Notes: generated by a model from the sequence alone, not told the origin. Positions 25,485 through 34,593 are shown, counted from the stretch's first letter. The stretch: 64,000 nucleotides of DNA from Chlorobium sp. N1 (GCF_004332115.1 NZ_SJPA01000003.1:124001-188000), one strand, 5' to 3'. Made by a program: numbers and translations.

Positions 25485-27062
25485 ATGGCCAATATCTCTT
25501 TATATGTCTCCGGACAGACGGAAGTAGCCGATGTCACGGAATTCTTCCAGAAGCACATGCTCGGCGAGGGTGAGCAGCCCATCGCTTTCTTCGACGGCGT
25601 GTTCTATGAATCACACCAGGAGCGGGTAGGCAACATCGCCTTCCAGGACTACCTGGTATATTCCGACCGTGCGGTCTATCTCTGGGCCCGCGGCGCCACG
25701 AAAGATTATCTCGACCGTTTCGACCTCAGTACCCTCACGGTCAACAGCCGCAACAAGGACAGCGCGTTCGCAACCCTCAACCTCAAGATCCGCCGCGAGG
25801 ACAAGGAGCCGGTCTACGTGATCTTCGACATGGTCGAGATCCATGAGGCCGAGCTGATCACCCGCATGCACACCCTCATCGAATCGGTTATCGAGGAGAA
25901 GCTCGGAACGGGCTACCGCAAGGCCGTTCCCGACGCCGTCGCCCACCGCGTGCTCGACGCCGGCCGGAGCGTCTGCATCCCCCGGCAGTTCCACGTGGCG
26001 CTCGACGCTCCTCCCGCCCCGCAGCAGGACAGCTCCATCGGCTACGGTCAGGATCTCCTTGAGCAGTACAAGGCTTCGATCGGCTATCCTCCCGGGGAAG
26101 GCATGTCGGGCCAGCAGGCCCCTCAGCAGCAGCCTCAGGGCAGGCCGCAGGGCGCAGGTCAGCCGGCCGGCCCCATGGGCGGGCTCGAGAGTATGCTTCC
26201 GACCGACCCGGCCTCGCTGAAGCGGATCGCCGGTTCGATCAAGGACCTCGTCGGCGAGGCTCCCTTCAAGCTCCGCGACCAGGTGATGAAAGACCTCCAG
26301 CATGTGCCGGGCGACGTGGCCACGGTGCTGACGGCGGTCAACGAACTGGTTTCGAACATCGCCGGCAACCCGCATGCCGAGCAGTTCGTCATGACAGCCA
26401 TCAAGACCGCCGTGCGCAACGACGGCGTGCTCGGCTCCATCGGCAAGATGATACAGATGTCCGGCATCGGCGGTTCCCGCAAGGCTCCCGCCCGCCAGCA
26501 GGAAGGTTCGCAGGCCGGAAGAGGGTTCGATGACGACGACGACCGCAGCGTCCGCCGCAAGAAGATCTCCGTCAAGGACGACGCTTCGGCCGGTGCCGCA
26601 AACAGCTTCGACTTCAAGGATGACGATTTCCCCCCGCCGCCGCCTGCAAACGACGCACCTCCCGCCGGACGCAAGAAGATCAAGATCCAGATGGGGGATG
26701 AAGATGTTCCGGCGCTCGTCAAGGATATGATGGACATGGACAGGCCTGCCGAGGAGAGCCCCGCCGCCAGCGGGAACGGCGAAGTGCACCGCAGGAAAAT
26801 AAAGATCACCGAGGCCGAGGGCGACGCTCTGGCGGCACCCGCATCGGAGGCAGAGCCTGCGAGCGAGGCCCCCGCGCCGGTCCGCAGGAAGATTGCGGTG
26901 AAGAGCGCAGACGCCGAAGAGCAGCCGCTTCTTTCCGACGACGTGCTGGCTGCGGCGCTCGGTGAAAAGACGCCCGAAAAGAAGGACGGCGGGTTCTACG
27001 GGACCATAGAGTCGGACCCTGTGAAGAAGGCGCCGGAAGGCCCCGCAACGCAGGATTCATGA
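25485..27062 (+). CDS. PH-like domain protein with four R-R/K-K-I repeat motifs, chlorosome locus
   Basis: 525 residues of unknown function. Residues about 20-140 resemble a bacterial PH-like domain (FFDGVFYES, LVYSDRAVYLWARG, VYVIFDMVEIHE). A Gln/Pro/Gly-rich linker (about 175-230) leads to a helical segment (about 235-330). The acidic, disordered tail repeats a basic motif four times: RRKKISVKDD (357), RKKIKIQMGD (396), RRKIKITEAE (436) and RRKIAVKSAD (467). There is no signal peptide or membrane helix. It sits between csmA and the second Get3-type ATPase, all in one direction. I infer an adaptor or scaffold in chlorosome biogenesis; binding partners are unknown. Confidence 0.75.
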   Translation: MANISLYVSGQTEVADVTEFFQKHMLGEGEQPIAFFDGVFYESHQERVGNIAFQDYLVYSDRAVYLWARGATKDYLDRFDLSTLTVNSRNKDSAFATLNLKIRREDKEPVYVIFDMVEIHEAELITRMHTLIESVIEEKLGTGYRKAVPDAVAHRVLDAGRSVCIPRQFHVALDAPPAPQQDSSIGYGQDLLEQYKASIGYPPGEGMSGQQAPQQQPQGRPQGAGQPAGPMGGLESMLPTDPASLKRIAGSIKDLVGEAPFKLRDQVMKDLQHVPGDVATVLTAVNELVSNIAGNPHAEQFVMTAIKTAVRNDGVLGSIGKMIQMSGIGGSRKAPARQQEGSQAGRGFDDDDDRSVRRKKISVKDDASAGAANSFDFKDDDFPPPPPANDAPPAGRKKIKIQMGDEDVPALVKDMMDMDRPAEESPAASGNGEVHRRKIKITEAEGDALAAPASEAEPASEAPAPVRRKIAVKSADAEEQPLLSDDVLAAALGEKTPEKKDGGFYGTIESDPVKKAPEGPATQDS

Positions 27063-27130
27063 GGCGGCACGGGTCCGCCAGAGTGTAGTTCAATAAAGGT
27101 CAACTCTCCTCAATCGTTTCGTTTAGCAAC

Positions 27131-28285
27131 ATGAGAATTATTCTGTATCTGGGTAAGGGCGGGGTCGGCAAGACCACGGTCTCGGCATCAACGGCCACGG
27201 CGATCGCACGCCGCGGCGGCAGGGTGCTGATCATGAGCACCGACGTGGCCCACAGCCTTGCCGACGCGCTCGGTGTCGAGCTCGGCACGAGCCCTGTCGA
27301 GGTCGAAAAGAACCTCTTCGCCATGGAGGTCAACGTGCTGGCCGAGATCCGCGAAAACTGGAGTGAACTCTACTCCTACTTCTCTTCGATCCTCATGCAC
27401 GACGGCGCCAACGAGGTCGTTGCTGAGGAGCTGGCCATCGTGCCGGGCATGGAGGAGATGATCAGCCTCCGCTATATCTGGAAGGCCGCCAAATCCGGCA
27501 AGTACGACGCTGTCGTCGTCGACGCCGCCCCTACCGGCGAAACCATGCGTCTGCTCGGCATGCCCGAGTCCTACGGCTGGTACTCCGACAAGATCGGAGG
27601 CTGGCACTCGAAGGCGATCGGATTCGCCGCGCCGCTACTGACGAAGTTCATGCCGAAGAAGAACATCTTCAAGCTCATGCCGGAGGTGAACGAGCACATG
27701 AAGGAGCTCCACGGCATGCTGCAGGACAAGAGCATCACCACCTTCCGCGTTGTGCTGAACCCCGAGAACATGGTCATCAAGGAGGCGCTGCGCGTGCAGA
27801 CCTACCTGAACCTCTTCGGCTACAAGCTCGATGCCGCCGTCGTCAACAAGATCCTTCCCGACAAGTCCGGCGACAACTACCTGCAGAGCCTCATCGACAT
27901 TCAGCAGAAGTACCTGCGCGTCATCGAGAACTGCTTCTTCCCGCTCCCGATCTTCCGCGCCAAGCAGGCCACGGCCGAGGTCATCAACCCCGACCGCCTC
28001 TACGATCTCAGCAAGGAGATCTTCGGCGACAAGAACCCCGCCGACGTGCTCTATACCAACGACCGCACCCAGACCCTCGAGAAGATCGACGGCAAGTACG
28101 TGCTCAGCCTCTATCTGCCGAACGTCGAGGTGCAGAAGCTCAACGTCAACATCAAGGGTGACGAGCTGCTCGTCGATATCAACAACTTCCGCAAGAGCAT
28201 CATCCTGCCGAACGTGCTGGTCGGACGCAAGACGGAAGGTGCGGATTTCGAGGCCGGAAACCTCAACATCACCTTCGCGAACTGA
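27131..28285 (+). CDS. ArsA/Get3-type ATPase with C-terminal Hsp20-like domain (Get3d-like), copy 2
   Basis: 384 residues. Walker A GKGGVGKT (8-15), the switch I region as [10 protein letters not shown] (Val in place of the usual Pro) and the DAAPTGET signature are present. A C-terminal Hsp20-like module lies at about 322-384. A single cysteine means no CxxC zinc site. It is clearly paralogous to the ATPase at 23158 (shared [18 protein letters not shown] and TYLNLxGxxxD segments) but diverged, suggesting a specialised or heterodimeric partner. It lies 68 bases after the PH-like gene in the same direction. Arsenical resistance is unlikely without the cysteines or an arsB/arsC neighbour. Confidence 0.85.
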   Translation: MRIILYLGKGGVGKTTVSASTATAIARRGGRVLIMSTDVAHSLADALGVELGTSPVEVEKNLFAMEVNVLAEIRENWSELYSYFSSILMHDGANEVVAEELAIVPGMEEMISLRYIWKAAKSGKYDAVVVDAAPTGETMRLLGMPESYGWYSDKIGGWHSKAIGFAAPLLTKFMPKKNIFKLMPEVNEHMKELHGMLQDKSITTFRVVLNPENMVIKEALRVQTYLNLFGYKLDAAVVNKILPDKSGDNYLQSLIDIQQKYLRVIENCFFPLPIFRAKQATAEVINPDRLYDLSKEIFGDKNPADVLYTNDRTQTLEKIDGKYVLSLYLPNVEVQKLNVNIKGDELLVDINNFRKSIILPNVLVGRKTEGADFEAGNLNITFAN

Positions 28286-28341
28286 CGGAGGGACCCGGCT
28301 CCTTGCCGTCCATCGGCGGAGGAGAGGGAGATGAACTGCAT

Positions 28342-28369
28342 GCGGGCTGCCTCTGGACGGGCGGCCCGC
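28342..28369. terminator. Possible terminator between the second ATPase gene and folK
   Basis: A GCGGGCTGCC / GGCGGCCCGC hairpin with an 8-base loop lies between convergent genes. Only a short T tract (GTGTTT) follows, so termination is uncertain. Confidence 0.4.
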
Positions 28370-28382
28370 CGTGTTTGGGGGG

Positions 28383-28892
28383 TCAGGGGAGACGGAGGCG
28401 CTGTTTCAGCCTGACGGGCACGGAGGGGTCGGCGGAGCGGGGGAGGAGCTCCAGCATGGTCTTTTGGAGGGAGGGGTGCACGGGGTCGGCGATGTCGAGC
28501 AGCGGAACCAGCACGAACTTGCGACGGTGGAGTTCGGGGTGGGGGACGTGGAGCGTTCCGCTCTCGATCACCCGATCTCCATAGAGCAGGATGTCGAGGT
28601 CGATGACCCTCGGGCTCCAGCGCCGGTAGCGTTCCGGCCGGCCCAGCTCCTGCTCGATCGCTTTCGTCCGGCGCCGCAGCTCTTCGGCCTCAAGGGTGGT
28701 TTCGATGAGCACCACGCCGTTGAAGAAACGCTCCTGCTCCTCCTCGCCGACCGGTTCGGTCATGTAGACAGGCGAGGCCTCGAGCACGCGTGTTCCGGGA
28801 AGGGCTGCGAGGCGCAGGAGCGCCTCCTGGAGGTTCCCGAAACGGTCCCCGACGTTCGAGCCTGTGCCGATGTATGCCTTCACCATCTCCAT
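28383..28892 (-). CDS. folK: 6-hydroxymethyl-7,8-dihydropterin pyrophosphokinase
   Basis: 169 residues from MEMVKAYIG. HPPK transfers pyrophosphate from ATP to 6-hydroxymethyl-dihydropterin in folate synthesis. The GTGSNVGDR start, FFNGV, RWSPRVIDLDILLYG and LHVPHPELHRRKFVLVPL motifs are all present. An in-frame extension upstream overlaps folB in another frame and is rejected. It follows folB by 5 bases, so the two act as one unit in consecutive folate steps. Confidence 0.95.
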   Translation of the reverse strand: MEMVKAYIGTGSNVGDRFGNLQEALLRLAALPGTRVLEASPVYMTEPVGEEEQERFFNGVVLIETTLEAEELRRRTKAIEQELGRPERYRRWSPRVIDLDILLYGDRVIESGTLHVPHPELHRRKFVLVPLLDIADPVHPSLQKTMLELLPRSADPSVPVRLKQRLRLP

Positions 28893-28897
28893 CGCGG

Positions 28898-29275
28898 TCA
28901 GCGCTGCTGCATGGTGCAGTCGGCTTCGGCATAGTCGCAGATGCCGTCGACCGGCGGGTTGCGCTTGCGCACCCGCACCCCGACCTCCGAGACGATCGGG
29001 AAGTCTCCGAGCAGGTCCCGGGCGATCTCCCAGGCGACCGCTTCGATGAGGAAGTACTTCTTCTCGGTCAGCGCCCTGCGGATCCGGCCGTAGACCGCAC
29101 CGTAATCCACCGTGTTCGAGATGTCGTCGTTCTCCGCCGCCCGTGTGAAGTCGAAGACGAGCTCGGCGTCGACCTCGTACTTGGCCCCGATCCGGTGCTC
29201 CTCCTGCATTACCCCGTGATGGGCGTAGAAGACCATGTTGGAAAGCCTGACCGAGGAGCGCGAGAGGTGTGCCAT
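28898..29275 (-). CDS. folB: Dihydroneopterin aldolase
   Basis: 125 residues. FolB cleaves dihydroneopterin to 6-hydroxymethyl-dihydropterin and glycolaldehyde, supplying the substrate of FolK encoded just downstream. The FYAHHGVMQEEHRIG motif (with the family's Tyr and Glu), TVDYGAVYG and the active-site lysine region VRVRKRNPPV are visible. Length is standard for the tetrahydrobiopterin-fold aldolase. Product octameric, cytosolic by family knowledge. Confidence 0.94.
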   Translation of the reverse strand: MAHLSRSSVRLSNMVFYAHHGVMQEEHRIGAKYEVDAELVFDFTRAAENDDISNTVDYGAVYGRIRRALTEKKYFLIEAVAWEIARDLLGDFPIVSEVGVRVRKRNPPVDGICDYAEADCTMQQR

Positions 29276-29460
29276 GGGACTGTGGAACTGGTTGTGTGGC
29301 GCGGTTGTGTACTTGACAATGTTGCTCAGAATCGGCTGAATTCAAAATCGAAAACGACAAAACCACGCCGTCGGTTTTTTAGGCCGGAGCAGGGACGCGA
29401 AAAAGTGTTACTTTAAGGGTTCAAGAGGTTTTACCAACGACTTTCAAGCACGGACGGAGA

Positions 29461-30339
29461 ATGAAGAACCGGGACTGCCACGATTTTTACGAGGGCTGCC
29501 GCTCGAGGGCGGTGATGCTCGCGCTTGAGGAAGACCGCTATACGGGCGACGTCACCACCATGGCGACGATCGATCCCGCCCAGGAGGGCCATGCGGTGGT
29601 GACGGCCAAGGAGGACGGCATCCTGGCCGGCCTCGACGTCGCCGCGCAGGTCTTCGCGGCCTGCAATCCGTCGCTCTCGCTTGCCATGCACCGCCAGGAC
29701 GGCGAGCGGGTCGCGAATGGAGAGCGGGTCATGGAGGTGAAAGGCCTGCTCGCCCCGATCCTGCTCGGCGAGCGCACGGCCCTGAACTTCATGCAGCGCA
29801 TGTCGGGCATCGCCACGAAAACGCGGGCATTCGTCGATCTCATTTCCCATACCGACACCCGGATTCTCGATACGCGCAAGACCGCTCCGGGGCTGCGCTA
29901 CTTCGACAAGGAGGCGGTGCGCATCGGCGGCGGGCGGAACCACCGGTTCGGGCTGTTCGATCTGATCCTCATCAAGGACAACCACATCGACGCTGCCGGC
30001 GGGGTGGGCCCCGCCCTCAACCGGGCCAGGATGTACCGCGAGAAGCACGCCCTCGATATCAGAATCGAGGTCGAGGTCCGCTCGCTCGACGAACTCTCCG
30101 CGGCGCTCGCCTGCCGGCCGGACATCATCCTGCTCGACAACTTCACCCTCGACCTCCTGCGGGAGGCGGTCGAGTACGTGCGCTCGATCTCGGCTTCCGT
30201 CGAGCTCGAGGCCTCCGGCAACATGAGCCTGCATACCGTCAAGGCGGTCGCCGAAACGGGGGTCGATTTCATCTCGGTCGGCGAGCTGACGCACAGCGTG
30301 CGCGCGCTCGATCTCTCCATGACCATCACGCTCGACTGA
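29461..30339 (+). CDS. nadC: Quinolinate phosphoribosyltransferase (nicotinate-nucleotide pyrophosphorylase)
   Basis: 292 residues. NadC converts quinolinate and PRPP to nicotinate mononucleotide, CO2 and PPi in de novo NAD synthesis. The ERTALNFMQRMSGIAT, DTRKTAPGLR, GGGRNHRFGL and IKDNHI motifs that line the active site are complete. ATG 29461 begins the frame; upstream GGACGGAGA is a plausible ribosome-binding site. It is followed 8 bases later by acpS, probably in one transcript. Confidence 0.96.
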   Translation: MKNRDCHDFYEGCRSRAVMLALEEDRYTGDVTTMATIDPAQEGHAVVTAKEDGILAGLDVAAQVFAACNPSLSLAMHRQDGERVANGERVMEVKGLLAPILLGERTALNFMQRMSGIATKTRAFVDLISHTDTRILDTRKTAPGLRYFDKEAVRIGGGRNHRFGLFDLILIKDNHIDAAGGVGPALNRARMYREKHALDIRIEVEVRSLDELSAALACRPDIILLDNFTLDLLREAVEYVRSISASVELEASGNMSLHTVKAVAETGVDFISVGELTHSVRALDLSMTITLD

Positions 30340-30347
30340 GGGGCCAA

Positions 30348-30716
30348 ATGGAGATAGGTGTAGACATCGTCGAGCTCGAACGCATCGAAAAAGCTTACGG
30401 GCGGTACGGCCGGAAGTTCCTCGAGCGGATCATGACGGAGCGCGAAATCGAGCTCTGCCTCAGAAAGCCCTCCCCCGTCGCCAGCATCGCGGGGCGGTTC
30501 GCGGCGAAGGAGGCCGTGGTGAAGGCCCTCGGAACCGGCATTACGGCGACCGTCGGCTGGAAGAGCTTCGAGGTCCTCAATGATCCCGCCGGCCGCCCGG
30601 TCGTCATCCCTTCCGAGGGGGTGCTCGCTGAAGGGTGCTCGCTGAAAATCTCCATCGCCCACGACCGGCACGCCGCAGTGGCGACCGCAGTCCTCGACTG
30701 CTCTTCTGGCGGCTGA
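30348..30716 (+). CDS. acpS: Holo-[acyl-carrier-protein] synthase
   Basis: 122 residues. AcpS moves the phosphopantetheine arm from CoA to apo-ACP, activating fatty-acid synthesis. The GVDIVELERI magnesium-binding start and RFAAKEAVVKALGTG motif are textbook for the family, and length is normal. It is coupled tightly to nadC. The ATG is preceded by a weak GGGG-type site in the short gap. Confidence 0.96.
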   Translation: MEIGVDIVELERIEKAYGRYGRKFLERIMTEREIELCLRKPSPVASIAGRFAAKEAVVKALGTGITATVGWKSFEVLNDPAGRPVVIPSEGVLAEGCSLKISIAHDRHAAVATAVLDCSSGG

Positions 30717-30750
30717 ACGCCGTCGATCCGTTTTTCCTGGCGTCTTTACA

Positions 30751-30790
30751 TGAAAAAAGGCGGGACTCTTTCGGGTCCCGCCTTCGTTCG
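30751..30790. terminator. Terminator between acpS and tig
   Basis: An AAGGCGGGAC / GTCCCGCCTT stem (30757-30784) sits between convergent genes. On the minus strand it is followed by a T6 run, a strong terminator for tig; the plus-strand tail is weaker (CGTTCG). Confidence 0.88.
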
Positions 30791-30813
30791 TGTCCGGTGT
30801 GTCCGTTCCGGCC

Positions 30814-32094
30814 TCAGCCCCTGTGCTCGGGAACCGGGGTCGCTTCGTCCTGGATCTTCACCTTCGATTTGATGGCCTCGTAGACCTTCTCCTTGGTGAT
30901 GGTGTCGGTCACGTAGTCGCGGAACTCCGCAGACATGTAGGTCTTCATGAGCTCCTCGGCGTCCATGGCGGTGTTCTTTGCCGCTTCCTTCTCGGCATAC
31001 TCCCTGATGGCGGCTTCGTCGACTTCGAGGTTGTTTATCTCGGCGATCTTCTGGCTGATGATGAGCCAGCGGGCGTGGCGCTCGGCGTTGGGGGCCATGG
31101 CCGTCCTGAACTGGTCGGTATCGAAGGCTTTCGGGAAGCTGCCGCCCATCTGGCGCTTGGCATTCTCGACGAGCATGTTGGCGAACGAGGCGACCATCGC
31201 CTTCGGGGTCGGAACCGGGTTCTCGTCGATCAGCTTCGAAGAGATGGCTTCGAGCAGGTCCTCTTCGGACTTGTTCTGGAAGTGCTCGTCGAGCTGGATC
31301 TTGACATCTGCGCGGAAATCCTTCTCGTTCTCGAAGCGTCCTCCGGTGATCTCCTTGACAAGCTCGTCGGTGAGCTCGGGAAGCTCCATCTGCTTGATCT
31401 CGCCGACGGTGACGCGGAAGCGCTGCGCTGCGTCGCCTTCGTTCTGTCCGGGAGCTTCGATTTCGACCACGTCGCCGGCCTTCCTGCCTTCGAGGCCCTT
31501 GCGGAACGGGTTGTCCTCGGGGAGGTACTCGAGGTTGAAGTGGTGGTTCTCGGTCCTCTCTTCCTCTTCCTCGCCGGTTTCGGTGAGCCTCACGACGTCG
31601 CCGATGACGGTGTCGGTGGCATTCGCCTCTCCGTCCACGCTCACCATGGTGCCGTGGCCCTTGAGGATCAGGTCGATCTCCTTCTGGACGGCCGCGTCGT
31701 CAACGGTGTAGACCGAGCGGGTGAACTCGTATCCGCTGAAGTCCTTCAGTTCGAACTCGGGGTGCACTTCGTAGCCGAGGCGGACGGTGAGCTGCTCGGG
31801 GGTGAAGGTGAAGTCTATGATGCCTGCGCGGCTGGCGGTCTTGATCTTGTCGGCTTCGACGACCTCCCCGAAATGCTTCGAGGCGAGCTTCTCGGCGATC
31901 GAGGCTTCGATCGAGGGACCGGCGAGCTTCTTGATGAGGCTTGCGGGGGCGTGGCCCTTGCGGAAGCCCTTGAGCTGCACGCTCTTCTTGGCCTCTTCGA
32001 ATTCCTGTTCGTAGTCGCCGGCGAATTCGTCGGCGGAGAAGATGAGCTCGAGCTCCTGCTCGGTGTCGCTGATGTTCTTGATATTCTTTTGCAA
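30814..32094 (-). CDS. tig: Trigger factor
   Basis: About 426 residues. Trigger factor is the ribosome-bound chaperone and peptidyl-prolyl isomerase that meets nascent chains. The ribosome-docking signature KGFRKGHAP is at about residue 43 of this start. The PPIase domain (GDVVRLTETG, NPFRKGLEGRKAGD) and the helical C-terminal arms follow. No ATG fits the N-terminus. I use the TTG that gives MQKNIKN, as in other trigger factors; a TTG ten codons upstream (32124) is possible. The gene ends at a strong terminator shared with acpS. Confidence 0.92.
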   Translation of the reverse strand: MQKNIKNISDTEQELELIFSADEFAGDYEQEFEEAKKSVQLKGFRKGHAPASLIKKLAGPSIEASIAEKLASKHFGEVVEADKIKTASRAGIIDFTFTPEQLTVRLGYEVHPEFELKDFSGYEFTRSVYTVDDAAVQKEIDLILKGHGTMVSVDGEANATDTVIGDVVRLTETGEEEEERTENHHFNLEYLPEDNPFRKGLEGRKAGDVVEIEAPGQNEGDAAQRFRVTVGEIKQMELPELTDELVKEITGGRFENEKDFRADVKIQLDEHFQNKSEEDLLEAISSKLIDENPVPTPKAMVASFANMLVENAKRQMGGSFPKAFDTDQFRTAMAPNAERHARWLIISQKIAEINNLEVDEAAIREYAEKEAAKNTAMDAEELMKTYMSAEFRDYVTDTITKEKVYEAIKSKVKIQDEATPVPEHRG

Positions 32095-32178
32095 GGCTCT
32101 GTGTGGTTTGTTGGTAAGGGTCAAAAATCAAAGTCCAAAAGATACGAATTATAAGCAGGGAATCAAAACAGCCGGAGC

Positions 32179-33441
32179 CTAGCGGGAGGGGCGGTAGATG
32201 AGCGTGGAGAGGGGTGCCTCCTGGACAAGGGCACGGGCGGCGCGGGCGACCGCTTCCGGCGTGACGGCTTCGATTGCGGCCGTTTTCTCCTCCGGCGTCA
32301 GGTAGCGGCCGAAGTAGGAGATGTCGGTGGCCACCTGCGACATCCTGCGCGTCATCTTCTCCATGCCCATGATGTGCGAGCCGAGCAGTTTGTTCCTGGC
32401 GGTCTCGACCTCCAGCGGGTCGGGGTCCGTGAGGGCCGGTCCCCGGAGGAGCTTTTCGATGAGCTCGAGCGCGGTTCCGATTTTCGTCGCGTCGGTGCCG
32501 GTATAGATGTTCAGCGTGGTGAGGTCGTCGTAGAACGAAACGCTCGAGTAGGCGGTGTAGGCAAGGCCCCGCTTCTCTCGAAGCTCGAGGTTGACGAGCG
32601 AGCTCATTCCCCCTCCGAGCATGGAGTTCAAGGCCATCGCGGCGTAGAAGAGTTCGTCGTTGCGGGGGACGGCGGTGCCGAGGACGATCTGCGACTGCGA
32701 GATCCTTTTCTTCAGCGTCTTCCGGAACGGCCGGTAGTCTTCTGTGCGGAACGGGATGCGCTGCGCTGTCGGGGGTACCTCTTCCGTCCTGGCGAGGAAG
32801 CGTTCGGCGAGGCGCATGATGAGGTCGTGGCGCACGTCGCCCGTCGCGGTGAGGATCATCTTCGAGGGGCGGTAGTGCTCCCGCATGAAGGCCGTGAGGT
32901 GCCCCTCTGTCAGCCCCTCCACGCTCTCCTCCGTGCCGAGGATCGGGCGGCCGAGGGGGTGGCGGGGGAAGGAGCGGAGGTCGAACTCGTCGAAGACCAT
33001 CTCCTCGGGCGTGTCTTCGATGCTTGCGATCTCTTCGAGCACCACCTCCTTTTCCTTCTCGATCTCTCCGGCGGGGAAGACGGGGTCGGTGACGAGGTCC
33101 GAGAGCAGTTCGAAGGCGGCCTCCATGTGGCGGCTGAGGCAGCGCACGTAGATGCAGGTGTGCTCCTTGGTGGTCCAGGCGTCGAGATAGCCCCCGTTGC
33201 GCTCGATATCGCGGGCGATGTCGAGATAGCTGCGCCGGCCGGTGCCCTTGAAAATGGCGTGCTCGATGAAGTGGGCGAGCCCCGCGGCGTCTTCGGGATC
33301 GTCGCGCGATCCGGCTTCGACGAGGATGCCGAGCGTCACGCTCTCAACCGAGGGAACCCGGTCGGTGACGACCCGCAGGCCGCACGAGAGCCGTTCCTCA
33401 CGGACCGCCGCGTGCTCCGGTTCGGGTGGATGGTGCATCAA
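32179..33441 (-). CDS. M16 family zinc metallopeptidase (processing-peptidase-like)
   Basis: 420 residues. The inverted zinc motif HFIEH (57-61) lies near the N-terminus, with the downstream glutamate in the KEHTCIYV-EKEVVLEEI region. Both halves of the M16B fold are present (N-terminal catalytic and C-terminal RKKLLG-type substrate-closing half with LREKRGLAYT). It resembles mitochondrial-processing-peptidase beta-like bacterial enzymes that degrade peptides or signal sequences. No signal peptide is evident. It lies downstream of nothing obvious and upstream of tig on the same strand, 84 bases apart. Confidence 0.92.
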   Translation of the reverse strand: MMHHPPEPEHAAVREERLSCGLRVVTDRVPSVESVTLGILVEAGSRDDPEDAAGLAHFIEHAIFKGTGRRSYLDIARDIERNGGYLDAWTTKEHTCIYVRCLSRHMEAAFELLSDLVTDPVFPAGEIEKEKEVVLEEIASIEDTPEEMVFDEFDLRSFPRHPLGRPILGTEESVEGLTEGHLTAFMREHYRPSKMILTATGDVRHDLIMRLAERFLARTEEVPPTAQRIPFRTEDYRPFRKTLKKRISQSQIVLGTAVPRNDELFYAAMALNSMLGGGMSSLVNLELREKRGLAYTAYSSVSFYDDLTTLNIYTGTDATKIGTALELIEKLLRGPALTDPDPLEVETARNKLLGSHIMGMEKMTRRMSQVATDISYFGRYLTPEEKTAAIEAVTPEAVARAARALVQEAPLSTLIYRPSR

Positions 33442-33570
33442 AGGGAAAAATTTCGGGTGCTCTGCATTGGAATTGAGAGCAATGTACTTTTTATTCTTAT
33501 GTTAAAAAACAGCAGAAGCTCCATCGGAGCGCCCCCGTTTCCCGGAGGGCCGAACAATCAAGCCCGTTTC

Positions 33571-34554
33571 ATGACGACTCCGTCCATTGCCATTACCGGG
33601 GCGACCGGCTATATCGGTTCGCAGCTCCTCCGCTCGCTCGACTCGAAGGGAGTAACGGGCGTGCGGGTGGTGGCGCGGAACGGTTCCGGCTGCCTTGATG
33701 CAGCCGGTTTCGAAGCGGAGGTCGTTCGCGGCGACATCCTGGACCAGGCGAGCCTCGAGGAGGCGTTTACGGGGATCGACACGGTTTTCCACTCGGCGGG
33801 GCTCATCTCCTACACGAAGCGCTCCCGGGGGGATCTCTACAGGGTGAACGTTCTCGGCACCCGGCACGTCGTCGACGCCTGCCTCAAGGCGGGAGTCCGG
33901 CGCCTCGTCGCCGTCAGTTCGATCGCCGCTGCGGGGGCGAGCGCGGACGGCTCGCCGGTGACGGAGTCGGCCCAGTTCCAGGACTGGCAGCACCGGAACG
34001 GCTACATGGAATCGAAGCACCTGGCCGAGCTCGAGGTGCTGCGCGGCGCGGCCGAAGGCCTCGAGGCCCTTATGGTGAGCCCGGGCGTCGTCATCGGCCG
34101 CGACGGCGGGAACCCCTGCTCGCGGAGCTCGTCGAACGAGGTGCTCCGCCTCATCTACGAAGGGCGCATTCCCCTGCACCCGGCGGGCGGCACCGGGTTC
34201 GTCGACGTCCGCGACGTGGCCGAGGCCCTGGTGGCCGCATGGCAGCGCGGCAAAAGCGGCGAGCGCTACCTTGTGGTGGGACACAACCTCGCTTTCGGGG
34301 AGCTGTTCGGGCGTATCGGCACCCTCCGGGGCGCCAGGACGCGCCGCCCGGTTCCTATTCCGCGTGTTCTCGGGCTCATGGCGGGCGTCGGCGGAGAGCT
34401 CTACTCGCTCATGACGGGCCGCCCCTCGTTCATCAGCATGGAGGCCATCCGCCTTGCCGCGCGCATGGCCTCGTACAGCAATACGAAATCAACGGAGGAG
34501 CTTCAGGTCACCTACCGGCCGCTTGAAGAGACTCTTCTAGGCGCAGTAACCTGA
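33571..34554 (+). CDS. NAD-dependent epimerase/dehydratase family protein
   Basis: 327 residues from MTTPSIAITG. Rossmann motif GATGYIG, a catalytic-type YMESKH (YxxxK) and SSIAAAG are present. The fold is an extended SDR, similar to but clearly distinct from the protein at 16219. GIDTVFHSAGLISYTKRS and NVLGTRHVVDACLKAGVRRLV recall the 3-beta-hydroxysteroid/dihydroflavonol-reductase group. Substrate unknown. It lies 39 bases upstream of recA on the same strand and may share its transcript. I place the start at the ATG at 33571 because the upstream open frame is an antisense shadow of the M16 gene. Confidence 0.82.
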   Translation: MTTPSIAITGATGYIGSQLLRSLDSKGVTGVRVVARNGSGCLDAAGFEAEVVRGDILDQASLEEAFTGIDTVFHSAGLISYTKRSRGDLYRVNVLGTRHVVDACLKAGVRRLVAVSSIAAAGASADGSPVTESAQFQDWQHRNGYMESKHLAELEVLRGAAEGLEALMVSPGVVIGRDGGNPCSRSSSNEVLRLIYEGRIPLHPAGGTGFVDVRDVAEALVAAWQRGKSGERYLVVGHNLAFGELFGRIGTLRGARTRRPVPIPRVLGLMAGVGGELYSLMTGRPSFISMEAIRLAARMASYSNTKSTEELQVTYRPLEETLLGAVT

Positions 34555-34593
34555 GAAGGGCCGGTTTTTCTCCACCTTTACCCCATACGTACC

